Origin: Ketobacter sp036337295
Lineage (GTDB): Bacteria > Pseudomonadota > Gammaproteobacteria > Pseudomonadales > Ketobacteraceae
Length of the DNA stretch: 64,000 nucleotides
Direction: 5' to 3'
NCBI GenBank assembly: GCA_036337295.1
Contig: JAYZEN010000012.1
Location: 310,001 to 374,000, forward strand
Positions 50,938-60,500 of this stretch are shown here, in pieces; the stretch's first letter is position 1; each line of letters begins with the position of its first letter. The notes under the pieces were generated by a model. The model did not search any database and was not told the origin of the DNA. It saw nothing but the letters and a program-made list of their open reading frames with translations. The translations under genes were made by a program, and so were the position numbers.

Positions 50938-51719
50938 TGTACTGCCTCCGCCGCCGGAATCGGTAGTTTCAAAAGATTGGGCGCGACTTCCTTGCGAGCA
51001 ATGCGCAGGCCATCCCGGATGGCACTGCGATACTGGTTGGAAAGCGGGTCCCATTGCTGGCTGCCCTTGTTCCAGATGCCGGAGAGTTGGGAGTCATCCG
51101 TCTGGTACATCAGCGATACGCGGCCGATGCGCAGGAAGTCCACTTCGCGCTGGCTGCCGTTGATGTCCAGGGTGCCCCGATAGGCTTCAATGGTGCGGCC
51201 ATATTCGTTTTCAATCTGGTAGGCTTCCAGCACCTTGCGGAATTTCTCTGCTACGGATACATCGGAGCGCTCCATCAAATACTCCAGATTGCTGATGCGT
51301 TCCTGGCGTTCATCCTGCAGGAATGGCACATCCAGGGCGACGAATTGTTTCAGGCCCTCGATCATGCTCAGCATCAGGGGAATAATCTGGCGCTCAATCA
51401 CGGTGACCTGGTCAATGGAGTGATTGATGGACTGCATTTCCTTCAGTTGGTTGGCGATCTGCTTTTCCAGTTGAGTGTTATAGACCTGCAGGCCATCGAT
51501 CTCTTTGCTGACAACCTTGTACTCGTTGAACAATTTATCGGTTTGTTGCGACAGCGCATCTATTTTTTTCTGTGACTGCTGGGCAGAAACATTGGCGCTG
51601 GTGTTCTCGCCAACGGCTTTATCCAGGCTGGCGGCCATGCTGTTGGATGAAAGAAGAAAGCTAGCAGACAGCAGAAAAACCGAATGTCGAACTAGTAAAG
51701 GGGGAATGAATTTTCTCAT
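50934..51719 (-). CDS. DUF3450 periplasmic coiled-coil protein
   Basis: 261 residues with a signal peptide (SVFLLSASFLLSSNSMAA). A long coiled coil (about 45-100: SQQSQKKIDALSQQTDKLFN) is followed by a domain with IIPLMLSMIEGLKQFVALDV and FLQDERQERISNLEYLMERS, then a C-terminal part with SGIWNKGSQQWDPLSNQYR. This is DUF3450, regularly found directly before ttpC-like genes. It probably scaffolds the TonB motor in the periplasm. It is the first gene of the operon after the receptor gene, with a 48-base gap to that gene. Confidence 0.88.
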   Translation of the reverse strand: MRKFIPPLLVRHSVFLLSASFLLSSNSMAASLDKAVGENTSANVSAQQSQKKIDALSQQTDKLFNEYKVVSKEIDGLQVYNTQLEKQIANQLKEMQSINHSIDQVTVIERQIIPLMLSMIEGLKQFVALDVPFLQDERQERISNLEYLMERSDVSVAEKFRKVLEAYQIENEYGRTIEAYRGTLDINGSQREVDFLRIGRVSLMYQTDDSQLSGIWNKGSQQWDPLSNQYRSAIRDGLRIARKEVAPNLLKLPIPAAEAVQ

Positions 51720-51767
51720 GAAGCTTTCCCTTCTTTGTGTCTGATGTTTGTATCTGTGTTTGATGGA

Positions 51768-54302
51768 TTAAAAGTTATAGCGCAGTGAACCAATCACGGT
51801 GCGCGGTGGCCCGTAGGCTGATTCCACCAGGCCTAACGAATCAATCTGGTTAAAGCCACCGATCACGTATTCCTTGTCGTTGACGTTGCTAACGGTCAGG
51901 GCTGAGTCGAAGTCCGAGTTCATCATGTTGCGCCAGTCGAAGCGCAAGTTCGCCACGGCATAGGATTTAACGTTGATGGACTCATAGGCAACCTCACGCA
52001 GGGCGTCGTCGGTTACCGTAACCTCGAATTCAGAGGGAATGGCGAAGTTAACCATTTCATCCTGCCAGTACACCGAACCGGACAATGTCATCTCGCCCAG
52101 CTCCACGCTGGTGGGCAAAGTGTAGGACGCAGAAACCGTGGCGGTATTTTTCGGCGTGAAACCAAAGTCGTCATCAGAGGCATCCACTTCCACCAAGGTG
52201 TCGGTGTCGGGGTCCCTGACTTCGGCGATCCACTTGTCATAGCTGGCGTCGGTATAGGCGTAACCCAAGGTCAGTACCAAATCGTTGGTGACAGCCCACA
52301 TCACGTCTGCCTCAAAACCCTGAATGGTGGCGGAAGCTGCGTTGATGGTGCTGGTTTCGAAGTTGCTGCCGGTGAACAGTGCCACCGTTTTCTGGATGTC
52401 ATCGTACTTCTGCACATAGGCCGCCATCGCTGTGCGCACAGAATCCCATTCCGCTTTATGGCCGATTTCGTAGGTGACTACGGTTTCCTCATCAAACGGC
52501 TTCAGGGTTTCGTTGTCCACGGCACGCAGGTTGAAGCCGCCGGAGCGATAGCCGGTGGAGACGCTACCGTAAATCAGTGTGCTGTCATCCGGGGTATAGC
52601 TCACCACGATGCGACCGGTGGGTGATGAGAACGTCTCGCTTTCGGTGCGGGCACAATCCGGTTCGGTATTACCGTTTTTATCTTTCACCGCACATTCCAG
52701 CGGGTCGGTGACGAGGTTGAATTCCAATGGTGGTGTGGGAGGTGCCTGTGTCTGGTTCTTCACCGTGACGCTGCGCTCATCCCAGCTTTGACGTAAACCC
52801 AGGGTCAGCGCCCATTCTTCGTCAAAGTGGTAGGTGGCCTCACCGAAGATGCCATAGGCCTCGTTGTTCACGTCTCCAACCGGTGACGCCTGATAAATAA
52901 AGGCGGGCAAGAAAATTCCCGGCGCCGGCGTGGGGATGTTGCCGGAGAACACCTGCGTCAATCCGTCTTGGGACGCACTCATCTTGTACCAGTACAGGCC
53001 GGTGATCCATTCGATCCTGTCGGTGCTGCCCAGCAGCTGGAATTCATTGCTGAATTGCTCTGCATCAATCACCTCTGCCCCTTCCGGGTTACGGGTTACC
53101 TCAGCGCCGTAATCGCTGATCCCGTTGGAAAAGATGGGGAATGCAGTGCCATCGGCATCCACGGTACGGGTGGTTTCCACCGTGCGATAGCCGAAAATGT
53201 TTTTGATGGACAGTGAATCCGAAATTTCAAATTGTGTGGTGTTGGATGCGAAGAAGTTCTCCACCGTTTCCCTGCCCAAAAGATCAATTTCGACATCGTG
53301 GGCAGAGCGGTTTTTCTGGCGCGCCAGGGCGGCGTCCATTTCTCCGTTCTGGTTATAGGCTGCTTCGATCAGGCCCCCCAATTGAATGGGCGCATAGCCG
53401 GAGATCACCGGTGCCCGTGACAGCATGTCGTTCTCGTCATAGGCCAGCATGGTCAGGTTCGAGAAGTTGTCGAAGTCCAGGTTCATGCCGATGCGCAAAC
53501 CCTGGGAATCCTCATCCCACAGTTCTTCACCTTTCAGATCATTGTCCGATACCACATCCTGGTATCCATCCCGTTTGGTGGTGAACCCGGCAACCCGGAA
53601 CTGCAGGTTGTCACTGACCGGCATGTTGAATGCGCCTTCCAGCCCCCACAAGTTATAGTTACCAGCTTTAATCTGAATATAACCTTCCTGTTCCAGAGTG
53701 GGGGCGGCTGGTGTAATCAGTAATGCACCACCTGTGGTGTTGCGGCCAAAAAGCGTGCCCTGCGGTCCTTTCAACACCTGAATGTTTGACAGGTCGTAGA
53801 ACGCCAGATTGGTGCCCTGAGACGGTGTCATGACCACTTCATTAAAATAAATGGGAATGGATTGATCCAGCGATAACGTGGTATCGGTGGGGCGTTGTCC
53901 GCGCACCGCCACGATGGGGGCGTTGGAGGATGTGCCGGTGTTGGAAATGGTGACGGCGGGAACCGCAGTGGCCAGGCTTTCCAGCTCGACAATATTCTGC
54001 TTCTCCAGATATTCAGCATCCATTACTTTTAATGCAATGGGCACTTCCTGTGCGTTCTCTTCCCGGCGGCGGGCCGTAACGGTGACTTCTTCCAGAGCCG
54101 GCCCTTTGTTTTCTGCCGCCGGCGCCTCCTCGGCGAACACCGAGGTGCTGATGCCGGCGGACATCATGGATGAGACCGCCACAGCCAGCAGGTTTGCATT
54201 GAAGCGCAATCTGGCAGCGGTGAGGTGATCATGCGTTTGGGAAAGGGTGTGTACTGTTTGGGGTGTAACTGCAGTGCGCGTTCTGGTTCCACACATATTC
54301 AA
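51768..54302 (-). CDS. TonB-dependent receptor served by the TtpC-type system
   Basis: 844 residues. An unusually long n-region (about 40 residues) precedes the signal hydrophobic core (LLAVAVSSMMSAGISTSVFA). A TonB box-like LEEVTVTARRREENAQEVPI follows near 71-90, typical of the large FpvA/FyuA-unrelated 'EEVTVTA' receptors of marine bacteria. The plug contains LSNIQVLKGPQGTLFGRNTTGG, and the barrel ends VIGSLRYNF. Such receptors often import hydrophobic or plant- or steroid-derived molecules, but the ligand cannot be predicted. The divergent AraC-type regulator suggests substrate induction. Confidence 0.9.
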   Translation of the reverse strand: MNMCGTRTRTAVTPQTVHTLSQTHDHLTAARLRFNANLLAVAVSSMMSAGISTSVFAEEAPAAENKGPALEEVTVTARRREENAQEVPIALKVMDAEYLEKQNIVELESLATAVPAVTISNTGTSSNAPIVAVRGQRPTDTTLSLDQSIPIYFNEVVMTPSQGTNLAFYDLSNIQVLKGPQGTLFGRNTTGGALLITPAAPTLEQEGYIQIKAGNYNLWGLEGAFNMPVSDNLQFRVAGFTTKRDGYQDVVSDNDLKGEELWDEDSQGLRIGMNLDFDNFSNLTMLAYDENDMLSRAPVISGYAPIQLGGLIEAAYNQNGEMDAALARQKNRSAHDVEIDLLGRETVENFFASNTTQFEISDSLSIKNIFGYRTVETTRTVDADGTAFPIFSNGISDYGAEVTRNPEGAEVIDAEQFSNEFQLLGSTDRIEWITGLYWYKMSASQDGLTQVFSGNIPTPAPGIFLPAFIYQASPVGDVNNEAYGIFGEATYHFDEEWALTLGLRQSWDERSVTVKNQTQAPPTPPLEFNLVTDPLECAVKDKNGNTEPDCARTESETFSSPTGRIVVSYTPDDSTLIYGSVSTGYRSGGFNLRAVDNETLKPFDEETVVTYEIGHKAEWDSVRTAMAAYVQKYDDIQKTVALFTGSNFETSTINAASATIQGFEADVMWAVTNDLVLTLGYAYTDASYDKWIAEVRDPDTDTLVEVDASDDDFGFTPKNTATVSASYTLPTSVELGEMTLSGSVYWQDEMVNFAIPSEFEVTVTDDALREVAYESINVKSYAVANLRFDWRNMMNSDFDSALTVSNVNDKEYVIGGFNQIDSLGLVESAYGPPRTVIGSLRYNF

Positions 54303-54797
54303 TCTCCATACTACCTTTTTTAGCTTTTTTGTTATCGGTTGTCTGTTTGTAAGAACGTTGAGTTCTTTATGACTGTTCTTATACGGGCGCGCGTCAAGCG
54401 TTGGGCACCGCGCTGTTAATTTTTTGTCCCTTAAAAGCGGGGGAACTCCAATCTAGCTTTCGCTGGTGAATGTGTAAACGCATCCCCCGGGAGGGCGTCT
54501 ACTTAGTATTGGAAAAACAGAAATTGCGCAGAATTTCGAAATTTGAATTGGGAATGAGAAAGCGAACACTTTGTATATTTCGAATTGGTCTGGAGGTGTT
54601 TGCATATATTGAATGGGTGGGGAAGTGATCTACCTAAGAAAACCTCTTTAGTTTGTAAAATCTGGTCGCAGGTCGACAAAACGATGTTATATCGGCTGGC
54701 TTTTTACGGTTGGATCGAGTACAACTGAGTTGACAATTACAACAACAACGAATTTAAACGTGCGTTTTTTGCCTGCGTTTATAGTATTTAAAAAATC
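54303..54797. other. 495-base AT-rich divergent regulatory region
   Basis: No gene is supported. The region is visibly richer in A/T than its surroundings. Direct repeats related to TTTCGAATTGG occur: ATTTCGAA at 54533-54540, TTTGAATTGG at 54542-54551 and ATTTCGAATTGG at 54577-54588, spaced about 36 bp apart. These are candidate AraC-type operator half-sites between the receptor (minus) and regulator (plus) genes. No Fur box is apparent. Confidence 0.5.
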
Positions 54798-55688
54798 ATG
54801 GAATTCATCATAGAAAGGCAAGTTGAGTTACCCCATGTCTGCGTCGAAGTAGCCACCGTCCAATGGTTTGATGTTACTGAGACGCCGGTCTATACCTGTT
54901 ACAAATTATCTCAGCGCCTTTCGGACGATCACCCCCCGTTGCGGGTTGGCAAACTCACCACGCCCCACACTTTTCCGCGTACTCGCTCTGTTGTCTTTTT
55001 ACCACCGGGATATTCTGCGCGCCTCTTTCCTATTGAAAAGCCGTTGCGCTTATTGCACTGCGATTTTAATCGCGAGTTCTTTGAAGACATCACTCAGCGG
55101 AATCTTGAGAGCTGGCAAAAACACCTGACGGCGTTGTTGGCGATGCGCAATCAGCGCATGGAGTTTTTGATGCAAAAGCTCTATGCCGAACTGGACCAGC
55201 CCGGCTTTGGTCAGAACATGGTGATTGAAGCCGTGTGCAAATTGATGCTGGTGGAGCTGGCCCGTCATGCACAACAACTGGATATTGCCGCCGCCAAAGA
55301 CCAGGTCAGTTCGGCCCTGGCGCCTTGGCAGTTGTCCCGTATCCAGGAACGGGTTGCTGTGTCTCTGGAATTGGGTTATCCCAACCTGGAAGAACTGGCC
55401 AAACTCTGCGGCATCAGCCAGGGGCATTTGTCGCGCTCTTTCAAGCAGGCCACTGGACGTCACATCCATAAGTTCATCGCCGAAGAACGCATCCAGGCCG
55501 CCATGCGCTTGCTGAGTGACGATCACCTCAGTTGCAAGGACGTGGCCGAACGCCTCGGCTTTAAAAGTTCTGCGTACTTCTCCACGGCGTTCCAACGCCT
55601 CACCGGCAAAACCCCTTCCGAATTCAAACAGCAGGCGGTGAATCAGGATCTGGAAGTGCGCATGGAACTGGAACACCGCTTTATGTGA
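54798..55688 (+). CDS. AraC-family transcriptional regulator
   Basis: 296 residues. The C-terminal 100 residues are a typical AraC/XylS double helix-turn-helix: NLEELAKLCGISQGHLSRSF (about 196-215) and LSCKDVAERLGFKSSAYFST, then AFQRLTGKTPSEFK. The N-terminal domain is not clearly a cupin, although FPRTRSVVFLPPGYSARLFP could be one of its strands. It is divergent from the receptor gene and probably activates it, and perhaps the TonB operon, in response to a ligand. The start has no strong ribosome site. Confidence 0.9.
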   Translation: MEFIIERQVELPHVCVEVATVQWFDVTETPVYTCYKLSQRLSDDHPPLRVGKLTTPHTFPRTRSVVFLPPGYSARLFPIEKPLRLLHCDFNREFFEDITQRNLESWQKHLTALLAMRNQRMEFLMQKLYAELDQPGFGQNMVIEAVCKLMLVELARHAQQLDIAAAKDQVSSALAPWQLSRIQERVAVSLELGYPNLEELAKLCGISQGHLSRSFKQATGRHIHKFIAEERIQAAMRLLSDDHLSCKDVAERLGFKSSAYFSTAFQRLTGKTPSEFKQQAVNQDLEVRMELEHRFM

Positions 55689-55813
55689 CGACGGTGTGGC
55701 CGCGTGGTGCATGCACCGGAGCATTATAGCGGGGCTGGAATATGGGAAGGTATGGCTGTGCCGGTGCAGAGTGATTGAGTTGCGGATGTGGGCAAACGGT
55801 TGCCCGCACCAAC

Positions 55814-55844
55814 AAAAAAGCCCCGGTATCAAACCGAGGCTTTT
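55814..55844 (-). terminator. Rho-independent terminator of tRNA-Phe
   Basis: On the minus strand, GCCTCGGT and ACCGGGGC form an 8-bp stem (one G-U) with a 5-base loop, followed by TTTTTT (55814-55819 as A on the plus strand). It begins just after the CCA end of the tRNA. Confidence 0.9.
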
Positions 55845-55849
55845 CAATA

Positions 55850-55925
55850 TGGTGCCCGGAGGCGGAATCGAACCACCGACACGGGGATTTTCAATCCCCT
55901 GCTCTACCGACTGAGCTATCCGGGC
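55850..55925 (-). tRNA. tRNA-Phe (GAA)
   Basis: 76 nt including an encoded CCA. The minus strand starts GCCCGGATAGCTCAGTCGG. The acceptor stem (GCCCGGA / TCCGGGC), D-arm, anticodon stem GGGGA-TTGAAAA-TCCCC with anticodon GAA, and T-arm with GGTTCGATTCC are all intact. It lies 78 bases after the yggX stop on the same strand. Confidence 0.98.
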
Positions 55926-56003
55926 GTCAAGAGCGCGCTATTAAACCCGCAGAAGGGTTTGGAGTCAATAGCTGTTCGTTCCAATTCAGAAACTTTTCTT
56001 AAA

Positions 56004-56276
56004 TCAGTCGCTTGGCGGGACATAGCCTTCCGGGCGTTCGTATTCGTCTCCGGCAAGGAACTTGTCAAACTCGGTCTGCAGAAAGGTCTGGGTGGCTGGG
56101 TCCAGCACGTTAAGTCGCTTTTCATTGATCAGCATGGTCTGGTGCTTCAGCCACTCCTGCCAGGCCTGTTTGGATACATGGTCGAAGATATCCTGGCCCC
56201 TGGGGCCCGGGTAGGGTGCGCGCTCCAGGCCTTCCATGTCCTGTTGGTACTTGCGGCAAAAAACCGTTCTGCTCAT
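56004..56276 (-). CDS. yggX: Fe(2+)-trafficking / oxidative damage protection protein YggX
   Basis: 90 residues from ATG 56276. MSRTVFCRKYQQDMEGLERA (with the conserved Cys7) and GLERAPYPGPRGQDIF are diagnostic, as is AWQEWLKHQTMLINEKRL. It protects Fe-S clusters and is thought to traffic Fe(II). It directly follows mutY, an Fe-S glycosylase, as in E. coli. Confidence 0.96.
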   Translation of the reverse strand: MSRTVFCRKYQQDMEGLERAPYPGPRGQDIFDHVSKQAWQEWLKHQTMLINEKRLNVLDPATQTFLQTEFDKFLAGDEYERPEGYVPPSD

Positions 56277-56281
56277 GGTGT

Positions 56282-57379
56282 TCAACTCTCTTGCTGTAGC
56301 CGTTGGATCAACTTGCTGATGGGGGCGGGCAGCCCCAGGCTGGCAAGCTGGCCCTCGTTATACCAGACCTGTTGCGCACCTTCCATGATGGCCTGGGGTT
56401 TTCGCCCCAGCGTGACCCGGATGGGGTGGATATCCAGGTGATAGTGGGAAAACGTGTGGCGGAAGGGTTCCAGGGCATGAACCTCACGGGGTTGCAGGTT
56501 GCCCAGGTCCAGGGCGCTGTGTAGGTCTGGTTCCCCCGGGTATTCAGGAAAGCTCCACAGTCCGCCCCAGATACCCTGTTCCGGGCGGCGGTACAACAGC
56601 CATTGTTGACGGCATTCCAGCAGCAGCATCCAGGTTGCCCGCACCGGTTTCTCCTTTTTGGGCTTGGAGTGTGGATAGGCGGTGGGCTGGCCCTGGGCGG
56701 CGGCCTGGCACAGGTCCACCAGGGGGCAGACGGTACAGGCCGGTTTGCTGCGGGTGCAGAGGGTGGCCCCCAGGTCCATCATGGCCTGGGTGTAGTGGCG
56801 GGTCTGCTGTGGGTCGCCGGTGGCGTGCTCCGCAGGGCCTTCCTCAATGTAGCTTTCGGCAATACCCCACAGGCGGTCGGCCACGGTCTTGTCCCCGGGC
56901 CAGCCCGTCACCGCGTGCAGCCGGGTCAGCACCCGTTTCACGTTGCCGTCCAGAATGGGGGCCGGGATGCCCATGCTGATGCTGGCAATGGCCCCGGCGG
57001 TGGAGCGGCCGATGCCCGGCAGCGCCGCCAGGGCGTCCACGCTGGCCGGGAACTCGCTGCCATGATCGGCGCACACCACCTGGGCACATTTGTGCAGATT
57101 GCGGGCCCGGGCGTAGTAACCCAGGCCGGACCAGTGCTGCAGGACGTCGTCCAGAGGGCTTTCCGCCAGGGCCTGCACGGTTGGGAAGCGGGCCATAAAA
57201 CGCTCAAAATAGGGGATGACGGTGCTGACCTGGGTCTGCTGCAACATGATTTCCGACACCCACACCCGATAGGCGCTGATGTCCTGCTGCCAGGGCAGGT
57301 CTTTGCGACCGAATTGCTGGTACCACGCCAAAATTCGGGTGCGGAACTGATGGGGGCTAAGTTGGGATTCCGGTTTCAA
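56282..57379 (-). CDS. mutY: A/G-specific adenine DNA glycosylase MutY
   Basis: 365 residues. It removes A mispaired with 8-oxoG. The helix-hairpin-helix ALPGIGRSTAGAI (about 118-130) with the following catalytic Asp (AILDGNVKRVLTRL), the [4Fe-4S] motif CTRSKPACTVCPLVDLC (C-x6-C-x2-C-x5-C) and the C-terminal Nudix-like 8-oxoG recognition domain (WLLYRRPEQGIWGGLW) are all present. Its end lies 5 bases before the preferred yggX start. The 160 bases upstream are shared with the divergent hybrid kinase gene. Confidence 0.96.
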   Translation of the reverse strand: MKPESQLSPHQFRTRILAWYQQFGRKDLPWQQDISAYRVWVSEIMLQQTQVSTVIPYFERFMARFPTVQALAESPLDDVLQHWSGLGYYARARNLHKCAQVVCADHGSEFPASVDALAALPGIGRSTAGAIASISMGIPAPILDGNVKRVLTRLHAVTGWPGDKTVADRLWGIAESYIEEGPAEHATGDPQQTRHYTQAMMDLGATLCTRSKPACTVCPLVDLCQAAAQGQPTAYPHSKPKKEKPVRATWMLLLECRQQWLLYRRPEQGIWGGLWSFPEYPGEPDLHSALDLGNLQPREVHALEPFRHTFSHYHLDIHPIRVTLGRKPQAIMEGAQQVWYNEGQLASLGLPAPISKLIQRLQQES

Positions 57380-57539
57380 TTATCAATACTTTATCTAGGT
57401 CTTGGGAGGGCGAAAAAGGTTCCGCCCGACAGGTTAGTAATGCCTTACTGTTCTTAGGCATTTGGCGAAGTTGTCCACTATACTGAAATTTTACGGAGTA
57501 GTTTAACTCCCCCAGGCACTCGGGCGAAGACCAAGGATT

Positions 57540-60500
57540 GTGCAGCAAGGCTCCCTGATCAAGTTGAATATGGACAGACGCAAGGCGCGCTTCAAGCTCG
57601 CACCCACCATTCAGAACAAGTTGTTGGCGGTTATGCTGATTGTGGCATTGGCCCCCATCGTTGTCTTCGGCACCCTGGCCTATTTCAAATCCCGCGAAAC
57701 CATCATCAACCAGGTGGGTGAACGCCTCCAGGCCACGTCGTTGCTGGCCATGTCCCAGATTGACCGTACCTTTGGCTTCAGCCAGGAGAACATCCGCTCC
57801 TGGGCGGCGCTGGACGTCATGCAGGCGGTGGAGCGGGGTGACCCGGAAGGGGTGGTGTCCGAAATGCTGTTCGACTACCAGCAGGCCTATGGGGTCTACA
57901 ACACGCTGGTGGCGGTGGATGTGGACGGGGTGGTGGTGGCCGCCGGGGATACCGAGCTGATCGGGATTTCCCTGCGCGAAGTGGCCTGGTTTGAGCGGGT
58001 GATGGAAGAGAAAAGTGCCTTCCTGCTGCCCCTGCGCCTGGACCCGGAGCTGGGCGGCTACGGCGTCAGCATCGTGGTGCCTATCTTCCGCAAGTACCAG
58101 CCGGACAAGATGGTAGGCGTGCTGAAGGCAAGCCTGGACTGGCGTGAACTGCTGTTGCAGGTGAACGCCATCAACGTGGTGCCGGAACAGCAGGAAGACA
58201 GCGGCTATGCGGTGCTGATCGACGCCGATGGCTATATTCTGGCGGCGCCGGATTTCATTCTGTTCGACGATATGGATTACGACGTGGATGACCCCACCCG
58301 GGTCTACGGGCGGCGCTGGTGGGTGGTGGACAACCCCATGCTGCTGGACCGCTTGTTGAACCGGCCTGGTCATCGCTACATCCGCAAGGGGGAGCAGGAG
58401 TTGCTGCTGGTGAACATGCCGGCGGCGGAATTCAAATACATCCGCAACACTGGATGGAGCCTGGTGCTGGTGCGCGATGCCAACGACGCCCTCAAGGACA
58501 TTGCCTTCATCCGGGAGCGGGCGGTGATGATCGGCCTGGTGGCGGCCCTGCTGATTGGCTTGGTGGCCTACGTGATGTCCCACCAGATCGGGGCTCCCAT
58601 TGCCCGCCTCTCCGCCTGGGCGGAGGAGCTGTCGAAGGGCAACCTGGGGCGGCGCATCAGCCTGCGTTCCAACGATGAACTGGCCCAGCTGGCCAACGCC
58701 CTCGACCACATGCGCGGTAATCTGAAGAAAAACCTGGACGAACTGTTCGAGTCCAAGGAGCGCTATCAGTCCATCATCGGCTCCATTGACTGTGTGGTGT
58801 GGGAGGCCCAGTTGAATCCCACCAAGGTCACCCTGTTGTCCGGCCAGGTGAAGCATGTGCTGGGCTACAGCGCCGAGGAACTGCTGCGGGAGCTGCCGCA
58901 GTGGCGGCGCCATATCCTGCAGGACCATCACCAGCTGGTGGTGGATGCGTTCCGCTACGCCACGCGCGAAGCCAGCGATACCTATGTGGAATTCAAGGTC
59001 CGCCACAGCAATGGCGAATGGGTGTGGGTAAAGGCCCTGGTGAGCGTGGTGATCGAAGGCCTCAATGTGGTGGGGCTACGGGGCGTGGTGGTGGACATTG
59101 ATGAAATCGTGAAGGCCTCCGAAGAGATGAAGGAAGCCCGGGACCTGGCGGTGAAAACCGCCGAGGACAAGAGCCGTTTCATGAGTATCGTCAGTCATGA
59201 AATCCGCACGCCGATGCATGGCATGTTAGGCATGCTCGATGTCTTCAACGATGCCGGGCTCACCGATGAGCAGCACGAAATGCTGGATCTGGCCAAGCGT
59301 TCCGGCCGCAACCTGCTGTCCCTGGTGGACGACGTGATGGATTTCTCGCGCCTGGAAAGCGGTGAAATGGAGTTCCACTTCGAAGAGGTGAACATTCATG
59401 AGCTGTTCAATTCCAGCGTGAATCTGGTGGCGGTGGACGCCTACCGCCGTGGCCTGGATCTGGGTATGGTGGCGGAGGCCAGCCTGCCCCAGCGGGTGGT
59501 GGTGGATGCCACCAAGCTACGCCAGGTGCTGACCAGCCTGTTGTCCAATGCCGCCAAGTTCACCGAGCATGGTTCCATCATGTTGTGGGCGGAGATGCTG
59601 CCGGACGACCGGCTCTATGTGGAGATCAAGGACACCGGTGTGGGGATCGCCGCGGAACGTCAGGGCGATCTGTTCAAACCGTTTGTGCAGGAGGACCTGT
59701 CCAGCACCCGCAAATTCGGCGGCTCTGGCCTGGGGTTGGCCCTGTGCGATGGTCTGCTCAAGGCCATGGGGGGCAGTATCGGCGTGCGTTCCATCAAAGA
59801 GGTGGGTTCCTCCTTCTTCTTCGAATTGCCGGTACAGGTGCCGGCGGGGCAGACTTCCCTGGCCTGCCGGGTGACGCCGGAATTTGCCAAACACTATTCC
59901 AATTCGGCTGTGCTGTTGATCGGCGATCTGCCAGCCACCCAGATGGTGATGCAGATGGCTTGTCAGCAGTGGGGCCTGGACTTCCATTGGGAAGCCAAGG
60001 AAGCCCGCGTCATCCGCCAGCTGGATGAGGTGCTGCACAGCCGCAATTATCGCTGGATCTTCATTGCCCAGGAGATCAGTGATCGTTTCTGGGAGCGCCT
60101 CAATCCCTATCTGAACGAAGCCAACGCCCCCAAAATCATACAGTTAAGAGTGCCTACGGAGCGTTACGGACAGCGCCCGCTGCCGCATTTATATGTGCCT
60201 TTCTCCCAGCGTCAGTTCGCCGACTGCCTGCTGGGTCGTGGCGAGGAGCAGGCGCATGCGACCAGCCCCGGCGTCAGTCAGAATGTGTCTTTGCCCAAGG
60301 TACTGGTGGTGGACGACAACGAGGTGAACCGGCGGGTGGCCTGCGGTTACCTGCGCAAACTGGGTTTCAGCTGCGATATTGCCGAGGATGGGCTGCAGGC
60401 CCTGGAGGCGGTGAAGGAACATCATTACGGCCTGGTGTTTATGGACTGCCAGATGCCGGTGATGGACGGTTATGAGGCCACCCGCGCCATCCGTGACGTG

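Noticed and set aside
57357..59006. 549-codon open frame antisense to the hybrid kinase gene
   Set aside because: A shadow of high-G+C codon use on the other strand; composition is His/Gln-rich without family motifs, and the plus-strand protein has clear domains throughout.
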